The notes: generated by a model from the letters alone, not told the origin. A DNA stretch of 64,000 nt from Streptomyces xinghaiensis S187 (GCF_000220705.2 NZ_CP023202.1:6850501-6914500), one strand, 5' to 3'. Counted from the first letter of the stretch, positions 16,522 to 25,306 are shown. Program-made: numbers and translations.

Positions 16522-16743
16522 ATGACAAAGTCAGCCGGATACCGGCGCCACCTGCCTTCCAGCCCCTTCAAAGTCCCGGTCGTGCCGCCGCCCGAGCAGT
16601 TCGCGGTGGGAAACCGGGTCACTCACGACGAGCACGGCCTCGGCCGGGTCATCGGTGTGGAGGACGAGACCGCGGTCCTGGTGGACTTCGGCGGCCTTCG
16701 CGCGCGCGTCAAGAGTCCCTACAGCAAGATGACCAAGCTCTGA
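16522..16743 (+). CDS. Small conserved protein with a CarD/Tudor-like beta domain
   Basis: 73 aa; ATG at 16522 with no strong ribosome binding site (cgcatactggacccaATG), so it may be nearly leaderless. The C-terminal half, FAVGNRVTHDEHGLGRVIGV followed by AVLVDFGGL, resembles the small SH3/Tudor-like fold seen at the N-terminus of CarD and related RNA-polymerase-interacting proteins. GC3 is high. The similarity is by eye only. Confidence 0.75.
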   Translation: MTKSAGYRRHLPSSPFKVPVVPPPEQFAVGNRVTHDEHGLGRVIGVEDETAVLVDFGGLRARVKSPYSKMTKL

Positions 16744-16957
16744 GGCTCCGGCCGCCCGTTGCCCGGCCCGCGGAGGGCCGGCTCCGAGGGCGCGCCGGCC
16801 ACCTCGCGAGGCTTCCGGTACGGCCCGGCCACCCCGTGGTCCCCGTGCCGGCGGCCCCGGACGGCGGCGCCCGAGACCGGGCGGCCGCCCCCACCGGTGC
16901 CCGAGACGGCGCCGTCCGGCCGTACCGGCCGTCCTTCCCCTGAACCGGAGACCTCCC
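16744..16957. other. Intergenic region
   Basis: No promoter or hairpin stands out. The sequence is GC-rich and holds only spurious reading frames. With the short candidate gene that follows and the 133 bp after it, it makes a 506-bp gap between recognised genes. Confidence 0.45.
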
Positions 16958-17116
16958 ATCCACCAGACGACCTCGCTCTTCTCCGCCGTCGAAGCGGAGC
17001 GGACCACCACGGCGGCGGCCTCCGGGCCGCCCGCCACGAACCCCTTCCTGACTCCCGTCTTCGACGAGACGATCAGCGGAGCGGAGGACGACTTCGGGGA
17101 CGCCCCGGAGCGGTAG
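16958..17116 (+). CDS. Possible small acidic protein with non-standard (ATC) start
   Basis: 52 codons that look coding although no ATG, GTG or TTG start is available. Almost every third base is G or C (exceptions GAA, ACT, GGA). The composition is protein-like (HQTTSLFSAVEAE, NPFLTPVFDETISG and an acidic end EDDFGDAPER), and a GGAG lies seven bases before ATC at 16958. Either ATC serves as a rare start, or the original ATG has been lost by one base change, or a CTG at 16940 is used. It could be a small regulatory or precursor peptide. No family is recognised. Confidence 0.35.
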   Translation: MHQTTSLFSAVEAERTTTAAASGPPATNPFLTPVFDETISGAEDDFGDAPER

Positions 17117-17249
17117 GCGCGCGGCGCCCCGCCCGGACGCGCCCGTCCCCCCGCCGGAGCCGGCCGGGGGACGGCCGCCGGGCGGCTGTCGGTGGCCGGT
17201 GGCAGGCTGATGCCACGGCAACGACGGACGGCCCGCGAAAGGAACCCCC

Positions 17250-18050
17250 GTGATCACCACTGACTTCGTCACCGGCTCTCCCTTCTGGATCGATCTCGGC
17301 GCCCCCGACGTCGAGTCCGCGGCCGCCTTCTACGGCGCCGTCTTCGGCTGGGAGTTCCGGTCCGCCGGCCCGGAGGCCGGGGGATACGGCGTGTTCCGCC
17401 GGGACGGCAAGGTGGTGGCCGCGGCCGGCCGGCTCACCGAGGAGGGCGCCCGCCCCGCCTGGACGGTCTACTTCCTCACCCCCGACGCGGACACCGCGGC
17501 CCAGACCGTGGAGCGGGCCGGCGGCACGGTGCGGGTGCCCCCGTCCGACATGGGCGGTGAGGGCCGGATGGCCCAGCTCACCGACCCCCTCGGGGGAGAG
17601 TTCGCACTCTGGCAGCCCGGGGCGGAGACCGGCCTGGAGTCCGTGGACGCGCCGGGAGCCCTGTGCTGGGTCGAGCTGTACACCACCGACGGTGCCGCCG
17701 CGCGGGAGTTCTACCGCGGCCTCCTCGGCTGGGAGACGCAGGACATGGAGATGCCCGGCGGAGGCGGCACCTACATCCTCATCGGACCCGCCGGCAAGGG
17801 CGAGGAGCGGATGCACGGCGGCATCATGGAACTCCCGGCGGAGCATCTGCGGCAGACCGGCGGGCGCCCCTACTGGCACCCGGTCTTCGCGGTCGAGGAC
17901 TGCGACGCCACGGTCGCGAAGGTCACCGGGAACGGCGGCACGGTGCAGATGGGGCCGGAGACCGCCGAGGGCGTCGGCCGGATGGCCGTCTGCGCCGACC
18001 CCTTCGGGGCGGACTTCGTCGTGCTCACTCCCTCTCCCTCCGGCAACTGA
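17250..18050 (+). CDS. Tandem VOC/glyoxalase-fold protein
   Basis: 266 aa, GTG start with AAAGGAA upstream. Two vicinal-oxygen-chelate domains: residues about 5-125 (PFWIDLGAPDVESAAAFYGA, GWEF, TDPLGGEFALWQPG) and about 135-262 (LCWVELYTTDGAAAREFYRG, GWETQDM, ADPFGADFVVLTP). This double-domain type is frequent in Streptomyces next to antibiotic or stress genes; its substrate is not known. A short palindrome (18051-18065) directly follows the stop codon. Confidence 0.9.
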   Translation: MITTDFVTGSPFWIDLGAPDVESAAAFYGAVFGWEFRSAGPEAGGYGVFRRDGKVVAAAGRLTEEGARPAWTVYFLTPDADTAAQTVERAGGTVRVPPSDMGGEGRMAQLTDPLGGEFALWQPGAETGLESVDAPGALCWVELYTTDGAAAREFYRGLLGWETQDMEMPGGGGTYILIGPAGKGEERMHGGIMELPAEHLRQTGGRPYWHPVFAVEDCDATVAKVTGNGGTVQMGPETAEGVGRMAVCADPFGADFVVLTPSPSGN

Positions 18051-18187
18051 CGCCCGAATCGGGCGCTTTGGCGGATTGGCATCCGGGGAACGGGGAACCC
18101 GGCCCCGGCGTCCGCGCCCGGCCGGCCCCGAGGGGTGGAGTCCCGGGTGCGGTCACCGTGACGCGAGGCCCCTCTCAGGAGACATCC

Positions 18188-19612
18188 ATGGCGCGGGCAG
18201 CAGAAGCAGAGCCCCCCGGCCGGACCGGTCCGGCCCGCCGGCGGCGCCGGGACCGGCCACCCGGTCCCGGCGGCGCGCCGTCGTTCCCCGTCCGGCTGTG
18301 CGCCTCGGTCTTCCTCGCCGTCCTGGCCGGGCTCCTGGTCCTGCCGGCGGCGGGTGCCGCGCCGTCGGGGGAGCGGACGGTGCTGGCGACCCGGGTCGAC
18401 GGCACCATCACCCCGGTCGTGGAGGGCCACCTCGAAGACGGGCTGCGCCGGGCGGAGGCCGGGGACCACGCCGCGCTGCTGGTCGAACTGGACACCCCGG
18501 GCGGGCTGCTGGAGTCCACCCGGGGCATCGTGCGCGCCTTCCTCAACGCCCGGGTCCCCGTCATCGTCCACGTCTCGCCCTCCGGGGCGCGTGCCGCCTC
18601 GGCGGGGGCCTACATCACCATGGCCGCCCATGTCGCGGCCATGGCCCCGGGCACCCACATCGGCGCGAGCACCCCGGTCAGCGGCCAGGGGGAGGAGGCG
18701 AGCGAGAAGGTCGTCAACGACTCCGCCGCGTTCGCCGTCTCGATCGCCGAGCAGCGCGGGCGCAACACCGGCTTCGCCGAGGACATGGTGCGCGAGGGGA
18801 CCTCCGTCTCCGACCGCGCGGCGCTGCGGCAGAACGTGGTCGACCTGGTGGAGCCCTCCCGACGGGCCGTGCTGGACGCGGCCGACGGCCGGCGGGTCGA
18901 GGTGGGCTCGGAGGACCGGAGGCGCGAGGTGGTGCTGCGGACGGCCGGCGCCCGCGTCGTGGAGTACGACCTCGGCTTCTTCGGCGAGCTGCGGCAGATG
19001 CTGGCCAGCCCCGAACTGGCGTATCTCTTCCTGTCCATCGGCACCCTGGCCGTCATCTACGAACTCGCCAGCCCCGGCATGGGCTTCGGCGGGGTCATCG
19101 GTGCCATCGCCCTGCTGCTCGGCTTCACCGCGCTGAGCGTCCTGCCCTTCAACGTGGCCGGGCTGTTCCTGATCCTCCTCGCCGCCGCGCTCTTCGCGGG
19201 CGAGGTGTTCACCCCCGGCATCGGGGCGTTCGCCGGGGGCGGCACCGTCGCCCTGGTGTTCGCCGGGATCTTCCTCTTCCGCGGGGAGACCGAGGTCGAT
19301 CCGGCCGTGCTGTGGCCCACCGCCCTCGTGGTGGGAGCCGGCTCGCTGATCGCCGGCCGCCTGGCCTGGCGGGCCCGGCGCGGCCCGCCGGCCACCGGGG
19401 AGGAAGCCCTCCTCGGCCGCGAGGTGGTCGTGAGCCGGGCCGAGGGCGACCGCGGCCAGGTGCTGCTCGACGGCGCGTGGTGGGACGTCCTCGGCCGGGA
19501 CACCCCCCTGGCGGAGGGGCAGCTCGTCCGGGTCGTGGACCGGCAGGACCTCGTACTCGTCGTCGAACACGCCGGCCCCGTCGGGGACCGGCCGCCTTCC
19601 GAGAAGGAGTGA
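18188..19612 (+). CDS. nfeD: NfeD-family membrane serine protease (ClpP-class)
   Basis: 474 aa; ATG at 18188 with CAGGAGAC upstream. It has an N-terminal Arg/Pro-rich cytosolic stretch, a signal-anchor (ASVFLAVLAGLLVLPAAG), then a ClpP-class domain: VDGTITPVVEGHLEDGL, LLVELDTPGGLLEST, VSPSGARAASAGAYITMAAH with the nucleophile Ser in the SAGAY motif, and the Lys region after it. Four or five membrane helices follow (about residues 275-400) and a C-terminal NfeD OB-fold (LLGREVVVSRAEGDRG to VLVVEH). It stands 2 bp before the stomatin-like gene; such pairs form membrane proteolysis complexes in which NfeD clips stomatin. Confidence 0.93.
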   Translation: MARAAEAEPPGRTGPARRRRRDRPPGPGGAPSFPVRLCASVFLAVLAGLLVLPAAGAAPSGERTVLATRVDGTITPVVEGHLEDGLRRAEAGDHAALLVELDTPGGLLESTRGIVRAFLNARVPVIVHVSPSGARAASAGAYITMAAHVAAMAPGTHIGASTPVSGQGEEASEKVVNDSAAFAVSIAEQRGRNTGFAEDMVREGTSVSDRAALRQNVVDLVEPSRRAVLDAADGRRVEVGSEDRRREVVLRTAGARVVEYDLGFFGELRQMLASPELAYLFLSIGTLAVIYELASPGMGFGGVIGAIALLLGFTALSVLPFNVAGLFLILLAAALFAGEVFTPGIGAFAGGGTVALVFAGIFLFRGETEVDPAVLWPTALVVGAGSLIAGRLAWRARRGPPATGEEALLGREVVVSRAEGDRGQVLLDGAWWDVLGRDTPLAEGQLVRVVDRQDLVLVVEHAGPVGDRPPSEKE

Positions 19613-19614
19613 CC

Positions 19615-20406
19615 ATGAACGGAGCACTGGTCGGCATCCTCGCCGCCGTGGGAGTCCTGCTCCTGCTGGCGATGGCCGCCATCAAGATCGTCCCGGAGTA
19701 CGAGCGCGGAGTGGTCTTCCGGCTCGGGCGCATCATCGGGGCCAAGGGCCCGGGGCTGTTCGTCATCATCCCCGTGGTGGACCGGATGATCAGGGTCTCC
19801 CTGCGCACGGTGACCATGGACATCCCGCCGCAGGACATCATCACCAAGGACAACGTCACCGTCCGGGTCAACGCCGTCACGTACTTCAACGTCGTCGACC
19901 CCAACCGGTCCGTGGTGGCCATCGAGGACCACATCAAGGGCACCTCGCAGATCGCCCAGACCACCCTGCGGAGCATCCTCGGCCAGGTGGACCTGGACGA
20001 GCTGCTGATCAACCGGGACGAGATCAACCAGCGGCTCCAGCGCATCATCGACGACGTGACCAACCCCTGGGGCGTCAAGGTCACCCTCGTCGAGGTCAAG
20101 GACGTCGAACTGCCCCAGCCCATGCGGCGCGCCATGGCGCGGCAGGCGGAGGCCGAACGGGACCGGCGCGCCAAGGTCATCCACGCCAAGGGCGAGTTCG
20201 AGGCCGCGCAGACGCTGTCGGACGCCGCGGAGCGGCTGGAGGAGCACCCCGCGGCCATGCAGCTGCGGATCCTCTCCACGATGGCCGAGGTCACCGACGA
20301 GCGGAGCTCCACCCTCATCTTCCCGCTGCCGATGGAGATCCTCCGGCTCGTGGACACCCTCGGGGCGGGTGGCCGGCAGCCGGGCCCCCACGTCGAGCGG
20401 GCATGA
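19615..20406 (+). CDS. Slipin/stomatin-like SPFH protein
   Basis: 263 aa, ATG with GAAGGAG upstream, 2 bp after nfeD, so translationally coupled. One N-terminal membrane helix (LVGILAAVGVLLLLAMAAI), then the prohibitin/SPFH domain (VPEYERGVVFRLGR, GPGLFVIIPVVDRM, TVRVNAVTYFNVVDP) and a coiled segment (AMARQAEAERDRRAKVIHA). It probably scaffolds the NfeD protease in the membrane. Confidence 0.94.
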   Translation: MNGALVGILAAVGVLLLLAMAAIKIVPEYERGVVFRLGRIIGAKGPGLFVIIPVVDRMIRVSLRTVTMDIPPQDIITKDNVTVRVNAVTYFNVVDPNRSVVAIEDHIKGTSQIAQTTLRSILGQVDLDELLINRDEINQRLQRIIDDVTNPWGVKVTLVEVKDVELPQPMRRAMARQAEAERDRRAKVIHAKGEFEAAQTLSDAAERLEEHPAAMQLRILSTMAEVTDERSSTLIFPLPMEILRLVDTLGAGGRQPGPHVERA

Positions 20407-20411
20407 TCCAC

Positions 20412-20456
20412 GGCACGGCAGGCACGGCAGGCACGGCAGGCACGGCAGGCACGGCA
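20412..20456. repeat. Five tandem copies of a 9-bp unit (GGCACGGCA)
   Basis: Exact copies at 20412, 20421, 20430, 20439 and 20448, with decaying copies to about 20465, just after the slipin stop codon. The array is likely prone to slippage and so varies between strains. It is outside genes. Confidence 0.92.
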
Positions 20457-20612
20457 CGGCACGGCCCCGGGGGCATACCCGCTCCCGGCGGACGAGTGAT
20501 CCGATTCCGGACGGATGGGGCGGGGCCGGCCGGGTAGACGCGGCCACAGCGTGTGATGTCCGTGTTGTCGTCAAGTGCCGCCCCGCCGATTCCAGGGGTG
20601 TGGGGAGTACGC

Positions 20613-22082
20613 ATGTGGGACTGTCAGTCACCGCCGCGATCACTGGCTTCCGCAGGTCCCGTCTCCGGGCGGTACCGCCTGGACCGGCACCTCGGTTCGG
20701 GAGGTGTCGCGGACGTGTACGCGGGGGTGGATCTCCGCCTCGGACGGCCGGTGGCCGTCAAGGTCTTCCGGCCCGGTACGGAACCGGAGATGGAGGAACG
20801 GTTCACCCAGGAGGCTCTCCTCCTGGCCCGGCTGCGGCACCCCGGACTGGTCACCGTCTACGACATGGGCCGGCACGACGGCAGCGCCTATCTCGTCATG
20901 CAGCTGGTGGCGGGACGGACCCTGCGCGACCGTGCGGCCGCGCCCCTGCAACTGCGGGAGGTCACCCGGCTCGGCGCCGCCCTGGCGGACGCCCTGGCCC
21001 ATGTGCACGACGCGGGGATCGTCCACCGCGACGTGAAGCCCGCCAACATCCTGCTGGACACCGGGGGCGACCCGTATCTGACCGACTTCGGCATCTCGCA
21101 GCTGGTCGGCACGACCGCCCACACCTCCACCGGCACCCTGGTCGGCACCGCCGCCTACATGGCGCCCGAGCAGGTCACGGGTGAGGGGGCGGGACCGCCC
21201 GCGGACGTCTACGCTCTCGGCCTGGTCCTGCTGGAGTGCCTCAAGGGCGGTCTGGAGTACCACGGCGCCCCGCTGGAGGCGGCCATCGCCCGCCTGCACC
21301 GCCCGCCGGTCCTCCCCGGCTTCCTGCCGGAGGACGTGGCCGCCCTCCTCCGGGCGATGACGGCCCTCGACCCCGGAGCCCGGCCCGCCTCCCACGACTG
21401 CCGCACCGCACTGGCCGCCCTGTGCGGCGACGGGACAGCCGATCCCTCCGCCCACGGGCCCGCCGTTCGGCAGGCCGGCGGCTTCCCGGCCGGCACCGCG
21501 CCCGCTGCTCCGCCCGCCGGGGCCGCCGGCCCGGCGCCCGCCGGAGGACGGTCCGGCGGTGACACCCTGCCGGGCGTGCCCCGGCAGCCGGCGCGGAGCC
21601 GCCGCCTGCTGGCCGCCACGGGCACGGCGGTGCTCGCCGCCCTGCTCGGCACCGCGCTGACGGCTCCCGCCGGCGCCCCCGGCAGCGGCGAGCAGTCCGC
21701 GTCCCCGCCCGTCGGCACCGGCCCCGAGCAGCCCGCGCCCGAGGCCCCGGCGGCGGAGGACGGCGGAAGCCCGGAGAAGCCGGAACAGGAGGAGGCGGAG
21801 CGGAAGGAGACCCCCTCCGCCCGGCAGGCGGACCAGCGGTCCGGTTCCTCCGCCGGTTCCTCCCCCGCGTCCGGCGCCGTGCCCCGGCGGCTCGACCGGG
21901 ACCCGCCGGGCCGGCCCGGCACACCGGGCCCGGCGGCGGCCCCGGCCCGCTCCGCACCCGCGGGGTCCCAGGGGCTCCGCACCGCCGGCGCCGCCGCCGC
22001 GTCGTCCGGGAAGGGCGGGCACGGGAAGGCGCGGGGCGAGCAGGTGAAGATCCTGGGCGGCGGCGGGGCGCACCGGCGCTGA
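20613..22082 (+). CDS. Membrane Ser/Thr protein kinase (PknB-like, no PASTA)
   Basis: 489 aa; the ATG at 20613 is chosen because of GGGGAG just upstream, while the earlier ATG at 20553 lacks one. Kinase domain residues about 20-270: LGSGGVADVYAG (P-loop), VAVKVFR (Lys), IVHRDVKPANIL (catalytic loop), LTDFGISQL (metal), GTAAYMAPEQ. A Pro/Ala-rich juxtamembrane part, one membrane helix (LLAATGTAVLAALLGTALT, about residues 330-350) and an extracytoplasmic low-complexity Pro/Glu/Ser tail follow. There are no PASTA repeats. The signal is not known. Confidence 0.93.
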   Translation: MWDCQSPPRSLASAGPVSGRYRLDRHLGSGGVADVYAGVDLRLGRPVAVKVFRPGTEPEMEERFTQEALLLARLRHPGLVTVYDMGRHDGSAYLVMQLVAGRTLRDRAAAPLQLREVTRLGAALADALAHVHDAGIVHRDVKPANILLDTGGDPYLTDFGISQLVGTTAHTSTGTLVGTAAYMAPEQVTGEGAGPPADVYALGLVLLECLKGGLEYHGAPLEAAIARLHRPPVLPGFLPEDVAALLRAMTALDPGARPASHDCRTALAALCGDGTADPSAHGPAVRQAGGFPAGTAPAAPPAGAAGPAPAGGRSGGDTLPGVPRQPARSRRLLAATGTAVLAALLGTALTAPAGAPGSGEQSASPPVGTGPEQPAPEAPAAEDGGSPEKPEQEEAERKETPSARQADQRSGSSAGSSPASGAVPRRLDRDPPGRPGTPGPAAAPARSAPAGSQGLRTAGAAAASSGKGGHGKARGEQVKILGGGGAHRR

Positions 22083-22135
22083 CGGGCCCGTACCGCACCG
22101 CCCGCCCCGGGGCGCCGGGCGCGCTCGGCGCGGTC

Positions 22136-22774
22136 TCACCCGATCAGAAAGGCGCCCGCGGTCGCTCCACCGAGCGCGGAACCCGCGAGGGTCTGCGCGA
22201 CCGTGTGGTACCCCAGGGCGACCCGGGACCAGCAGACGGCGACCACCAGCGGGACGGCCGCGAGCCACCACGGGGAGTGGACGGCGCCGAGCATGGCGAC
22301 CACCGAGGCGGCCACCGCGCAGTCCACGCTGATCTTCCAGACCGTGTTGACCGCGAGCAGGCCCACGGTCATGGCCCAGAGCGCGAGCATCGCGGTGAGG
22401 ATTCCCGCGGGCGCCTCGCCGAGCAGCATCACGGCGGTCCCCAGCCCGATCGAGCCCAGGATGACGCAGAAGATCGGCGCGCGCTGCGTACGGTCCACCA
22501 CGTGCCGGCAGCCCCAGGTGCCCCGCCGGCGTTCCCACTCCACGTACCAGGCGGGGATGATCCCCGAGCAGAGGGCGCCCAGCAGCCCCCAGGGCACCCC
22601 CCACCAGCCGCCCGCCGCGGCCGACCCGATCCCCGTCATGCCGGCGAGCAGCACGTTCCGGGGCTGGAGGAGATCGGTGACGGCACGGGCGGCGGACGCA
22701 CGCCCGTACCGGGAGCCGCGCCCGGAGCCGGGACGGGGAGCGGAGCCGGGGCCGGTGGTGTCGGTCGCCGTCAT
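22136..22774 (-). CDS. PAP2-like membrane phosphatase, degenerate motifs
   Basis: 212 aa; its ATG overlaps the stop of the upstream membrane-protein gene by four bases (ATGA), so the two are translationally coupled. Five or six membrane helices. The end, VCWSRVALGYHTVAQTLAGS, matches the S-R-x5-H motif of type-2 phosphatidic-acid phosphatases, but the final Asp is Gln and the PSGH-like motif reads KISVDCAVA, with Asp where other members have His. It may have lost catalysis or bind lipid phosphate without cleaving it. Last gene of the four-gene XRE/ImmA operon. Confidence 0.75.
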   Translation of the reverse strand: MTATDTTGPGSAPRPGSGRGSRYGRASAARAVTDLLQPRNVLLAGMTGIGSAAAGGWWGVPWGLLGALCSGIIPAWYVEWERRRGTWGCRHVVDRTQRAPIFCVILGSIGLGTAVMLLGEAPAGILTAMLALWAMTVGLLAVNTVWKISVDCAVAASVVAMLGAVHSPWWLAAVPLVVAVCWSRVALGYHTVAQTLAGSALGGATAGAFLIG

Positions 22775-24009
22775 GCGCGCTGTCCCACGGTGCGGAGAAC
22801 GGCGGTCGTCCGCTCGGCGGTGACCCGGGCGTAGGCGGCCTGGACGCGCAGCAGCCAGGAGACCTCCTCCTCCATGTCGGCGCCCGGCGTGGTCGCGAAG
22901 GCGGCGGCGGGACCGGGCGGCGCCCCGTCGGACTTCATCCGCAGCGCGCTCCTGATCCAGTAGGCCTCGGCGGTGGGCCGCTCCTCACCGGCGGGCGCGC
23001 CGGCCTCGGCGGCCGCGCGGGCGGCGGGCAGCAGCTCGTCGGGGACGTGGTGCCGCAGCTTGTCGACGGCGTCGCCGATGTCGTGCACCCACCGGTCGAG
23101 CCGGACGCCGACGGGCATGTCGGTGCGGGTCAGCTCGCGCAGGCGGCCCGCCGGGGGGTCGAACGGGATGGCCGGAAAGGCCTCCATCAGATCGCGCCAC
23201 AGCGGGTACAGGGCGGCCAGTGCCCGCCAGTGGCGCCACCGGCGGACGGCCGCCGCGGCGCTCGGCACACTGGCGCCGAGGGCGAAGAGCACGAAGACCA
23301 GCAGCTGCACCGCCTCGGTGACGGCCTCGAAGCGGTCGGCCACCTCCCGTGCCGGCGGTTCGGCGACACTGACCCAGATGAAGGCGACGCGGCTGGTCAC
23401 ATAGGCGACGCCGAGGAACATGGCGACGGCCATCATGCCCAGGCCGATCCGGAGCAGCGGGCGTTCGGCGCGCAGGGTCTGGCTCGTCCACTGGTAGGCG
23501 CAGACCACGGTGGCGGCGGTGAGGAAGGCGTAGAAGACCGTCATATAGGCGGTGGCGCCGGGCTGTCCGGCGTGCTCGGCGAGGAAGTGGTTGCTGGGCC
23601 GGCTGCGGTCCACGACGGTGAAGAAGAGCACGGTCATCAGGGCCAGCGCGCCGAGGGCCGCCTTGGTGGCGACGCGGGCCACCCACCGGGAGACGGCGAC
23701 GTGCCGGGGTACCGCGCCGTCGCCGTCGTCGCCGGGCGAGGTGCCGTACATGGCGACGATGTAGCTGAGGATGGCGAGGATCGCCGCGGTGGAGACGTAG
23801 TGCTTGAGCAGGATGTCGAGGTCCGTGACGGGGGAGCGGTCCAGGCCCAGCCGCACCGCCCTGGTCTTCAGCCAGAGGGCGGCGGCGAAGCCCGCGTAGC
23901 AGCCCCACAGGGCCCGGCGCTGGGCGTCGCCCCAGAGCGCGGAGGGGAGGCGCCACAGGGCGACGGCCGTCATGATGCCGGCCACGGCGTAGCCGAGTAA
24001 GTCGAGCAC
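22771..24009 (-). CDS. MAB_1171c-type polytopic membrane protein with TTA codon
   Basis: 412 aa, GTG start. The N-terminal half has six or seven helices (LLGYAVAGIMTAVALWRLP first; later AALGALALMTVLFFTVV, AYMTVFYAFLTAATVVCAY, GLGMMAVAMFLGVAYV, AVQLLVFVLFALGASV). The C-terminal half is cytosolic with WRDLMEAFPAI and a long helical region. The layout fits the MAB_1171c group found beside XRE and ImmA/IrrE genes in actinobacteria; a transporter role has been suggested but not shown. Leu4 is encoded by TTA (complement at 23998-24000), so bldA control is likely. 24 bp after the peptidase gene. Confidence 0.8.
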   Translation of the reverse strand: MLDLLGYAVAGIMTAVALWRLPSALWGDAQRRALWGCYAGFAAALWLKTRAVRLGLDRSPVTDLDILLKHYVSTAAILAILSYIVAMYGTSPGDDGDGAVPRHVAVSRWVARVATKAALGALALMTVLFFTVVDRSRPSNHFLAEHAGQPGATAYMTVFYAFLTAATVVCAYQWTSQTLRAERPLLRIGLGMMAVAMFLGVAYVTSRVAFIWVSVAEPPAREVADRFEAVTEAVQLLVFVLFALGASVPSAAAAVRRWRHWRALAALYPLWRDLMEAFPAIPFDPPAGRLRELTRTDMPVGVRLDRWVHDIGDAVDKLRHHVPDELLPAARAAAEAGAPAGEERPTAEAYWIRSALRMKSDGAPPGPAAAFATTPGADMEEEVSWLLRVQAAYARVTAERTTAVLRTVGQRA

Positions 24010-24033
24010 GGGTCGTTTCCTCCGGGGGCAGGG

Positions 24034-24570
24034 TCAGGGGCGCCGTCGGCGCCGGCTCGCGACGGGCCGGGAGAGGGAGCTGTCCAGACGGCCGAGCACG
24101 TCGTCACGGACGGGCTGGTCCCGGGCCATGAGGGGGATGAGGGAGGCGGAGACCTCGGCCTCGCGTTCCTCGACGGTGTCGTAGTGCGCACGGGCCTGGA
24201 TGGCGACCCCGCCGGTGAACCGGGCGATCAGGCGCGGCCCCAGGGTGGGGATCTGACGGTGCAGGTCCTCCGGGGAGAGGGTGCCGCCGTGGTCGAACCA
24301 CTCGTGGCCGAGCTCGTGGAGGATCGTGTGGTTGGTCTGGTTCTCGGTGGCCCGCCGCTTGAAGAGGACCAGGCTCCAGCGCGGGGTCTTCACCCGCAGA
24401 CCGCAGGCGGTGTCAGGGTGCTGCATATGGTCCGGCAGCGGCATGAGGATGATGCGGCGGCCGCTGACCGCCTCCATGTTCCGCACGAGGGCGGGCACGG
24501 AGAAGGGGCTGGGGACGGGCAGGTCGGCGAGGCGTTCTTCGCAGTTTCTCCGGAGTCGGCGCAGGGACAT
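24034..24570 (-). CDS. ImmA/IrrE-family zinc metallopeptidase
   Basis: 178 aa, ATG with GAGG upstream. ILHELGHEWFDH near residue 84 contains the HExxH zinc site; a third ligand is likely the Glu in the EEREAEVSASLIPLM helix. The family includes ImmA of ICEBs1 and IrrE of Deinococcus, which cut their cognate XRE repressor. Here the likely partner is the EspR-like regulator encoded 69 bp upstream on the same strand. No signal peptide; cytosolic. The very C-terminus is Arg-rich. Confidence 0.88.
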   Translation of the reverse strand: MSLRRLRRNCEERLADLPVPSPFSVPALVRNMEAVSGRRIILMPLPDHMQHPDTACGLRVKTPRWSLVLFKRRATENQTNHTILHELGHEWFDHGGTLSPEDLHRQIPTLGPRLIARFTGGVAIQARAHYDTVEEREAEVSASLIPLMARDQPVRDDVLGRLDSSLSRPVASRRRRRP

Positions 24571-24639
24571 CGGCGGCCTCTGTGGGGGCTCTGGTGGGGA
24601 TACGCAGTGCGGGCGCGGCCGTGCGGTGGGCGGACGATT

Positions 24640-25197
24640 CTAGTGCGGACGCTCCCGCCCGGGGCCCGGGTTCCCGGTTCCCGTGCCCGCCGCCCCGCCG
24701 GTCCCCGGCCCCGGTGCCGCTTCGGCTCCGGTGCCGTCCCGGAAGTCGGCGAGCACTTCGTTCATGAAGGCCAGCAGCTCCCGGGAGAGGCCCTCGTCGC
24801 CGATGCCGCGGCCGGCGATGCCGGTGATGTCGCCGTTGTGCACCGAGCGGAGGAAGCGCAGCGACTCCACGACCTGGCCGACCACCTCGCTGCGGGTCTT
24901 GAAGAACCGCGGGTCCACGTCGAAGAACTCCGCGATGCCCTGGAGGATGTCGTCCGAGGCGGTGTAGGGCCTGCCGGTCTCGGGGTTGGTCTTCCCGGTG
25001 CGGAGCTTCCAGAAGGTGGTGTGCCCGATGACGTGGCGGCCCGCGCGCTCGTTGATGGCCTGCACGACCTGGCGGTCCGAGGGGACGCTGCTCCCGCCGG
25101 GGCCGCCGCCCGCCGGGAAGGCGTTCTCCAGCAGCCAGGTGATCTTCTCCGCGAGGGTGCGGGGCTCGTCCCCCGGGGGTACGGCTGAGCCACTCAT
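24640..25197 (-). CDS. EspR-like XRE transcriptional regulator
   Basis: 185 aa, ATG at 25197 with GGGGG upstream. After an unstructured start, TLAEKITWLLENAFP and the HTH segment (VQAINERAGRHVIGHTTFWK, LRTGKTNPETGRPYTASDD, LQGIAEFFDVDPRFF) reproduce the layout of mycobacterial EspR: an N-terminal arm, then an HTH with R-x-G-x-x-x-N-P, then a helical dimer part. The last 40 residues are Gly/Pro-rich and unordered. It heads a four-gene operon and probably controls it; the adjacent peptidase may inactivate it. Confidence 0.83.
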   Translation of the reverse strand: MSGSAVPPGDEPRTLAEKITWLLENAFPAGGGPGGSSVPSDRQVVQAINERAGRHVIGHTTFWKLRTGKTNPETGRPYTASDDILQGIAEFFDVDPRFFKTRSEVVGQVVESLRFLRSVHNGDITGIAGRGIGDEGLSRELLAFMNEVLADFRDGTGAEAAPGPGTGGAAGTGTGNPGPGRERPH

Positions 25198-25306
25198 GGG
25201 TCGGCCCCCACTTCACGTCTCCGGCGGCTCCCCGGCCGGCTCACGGCCGGGGCGGCGCAACGCGACGCGCGAACCCGGAACGGTCCGCGCCGGTGTCCAG
25301 TCGGTC

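Noticed and set aside
20407..20470. CRISPR-like repeat
   Set aside because: Units are 9 bp without spacers; this is a simple tandem repeat.
24184..25188. 334-codon rightward frame opposite the ImmA and XRE genes
   Set aside because: It is the complement of two genes with clear HExxH and HTH motifs; the forward composition is Gly/Val/Glu/Arg-rich and featureless.
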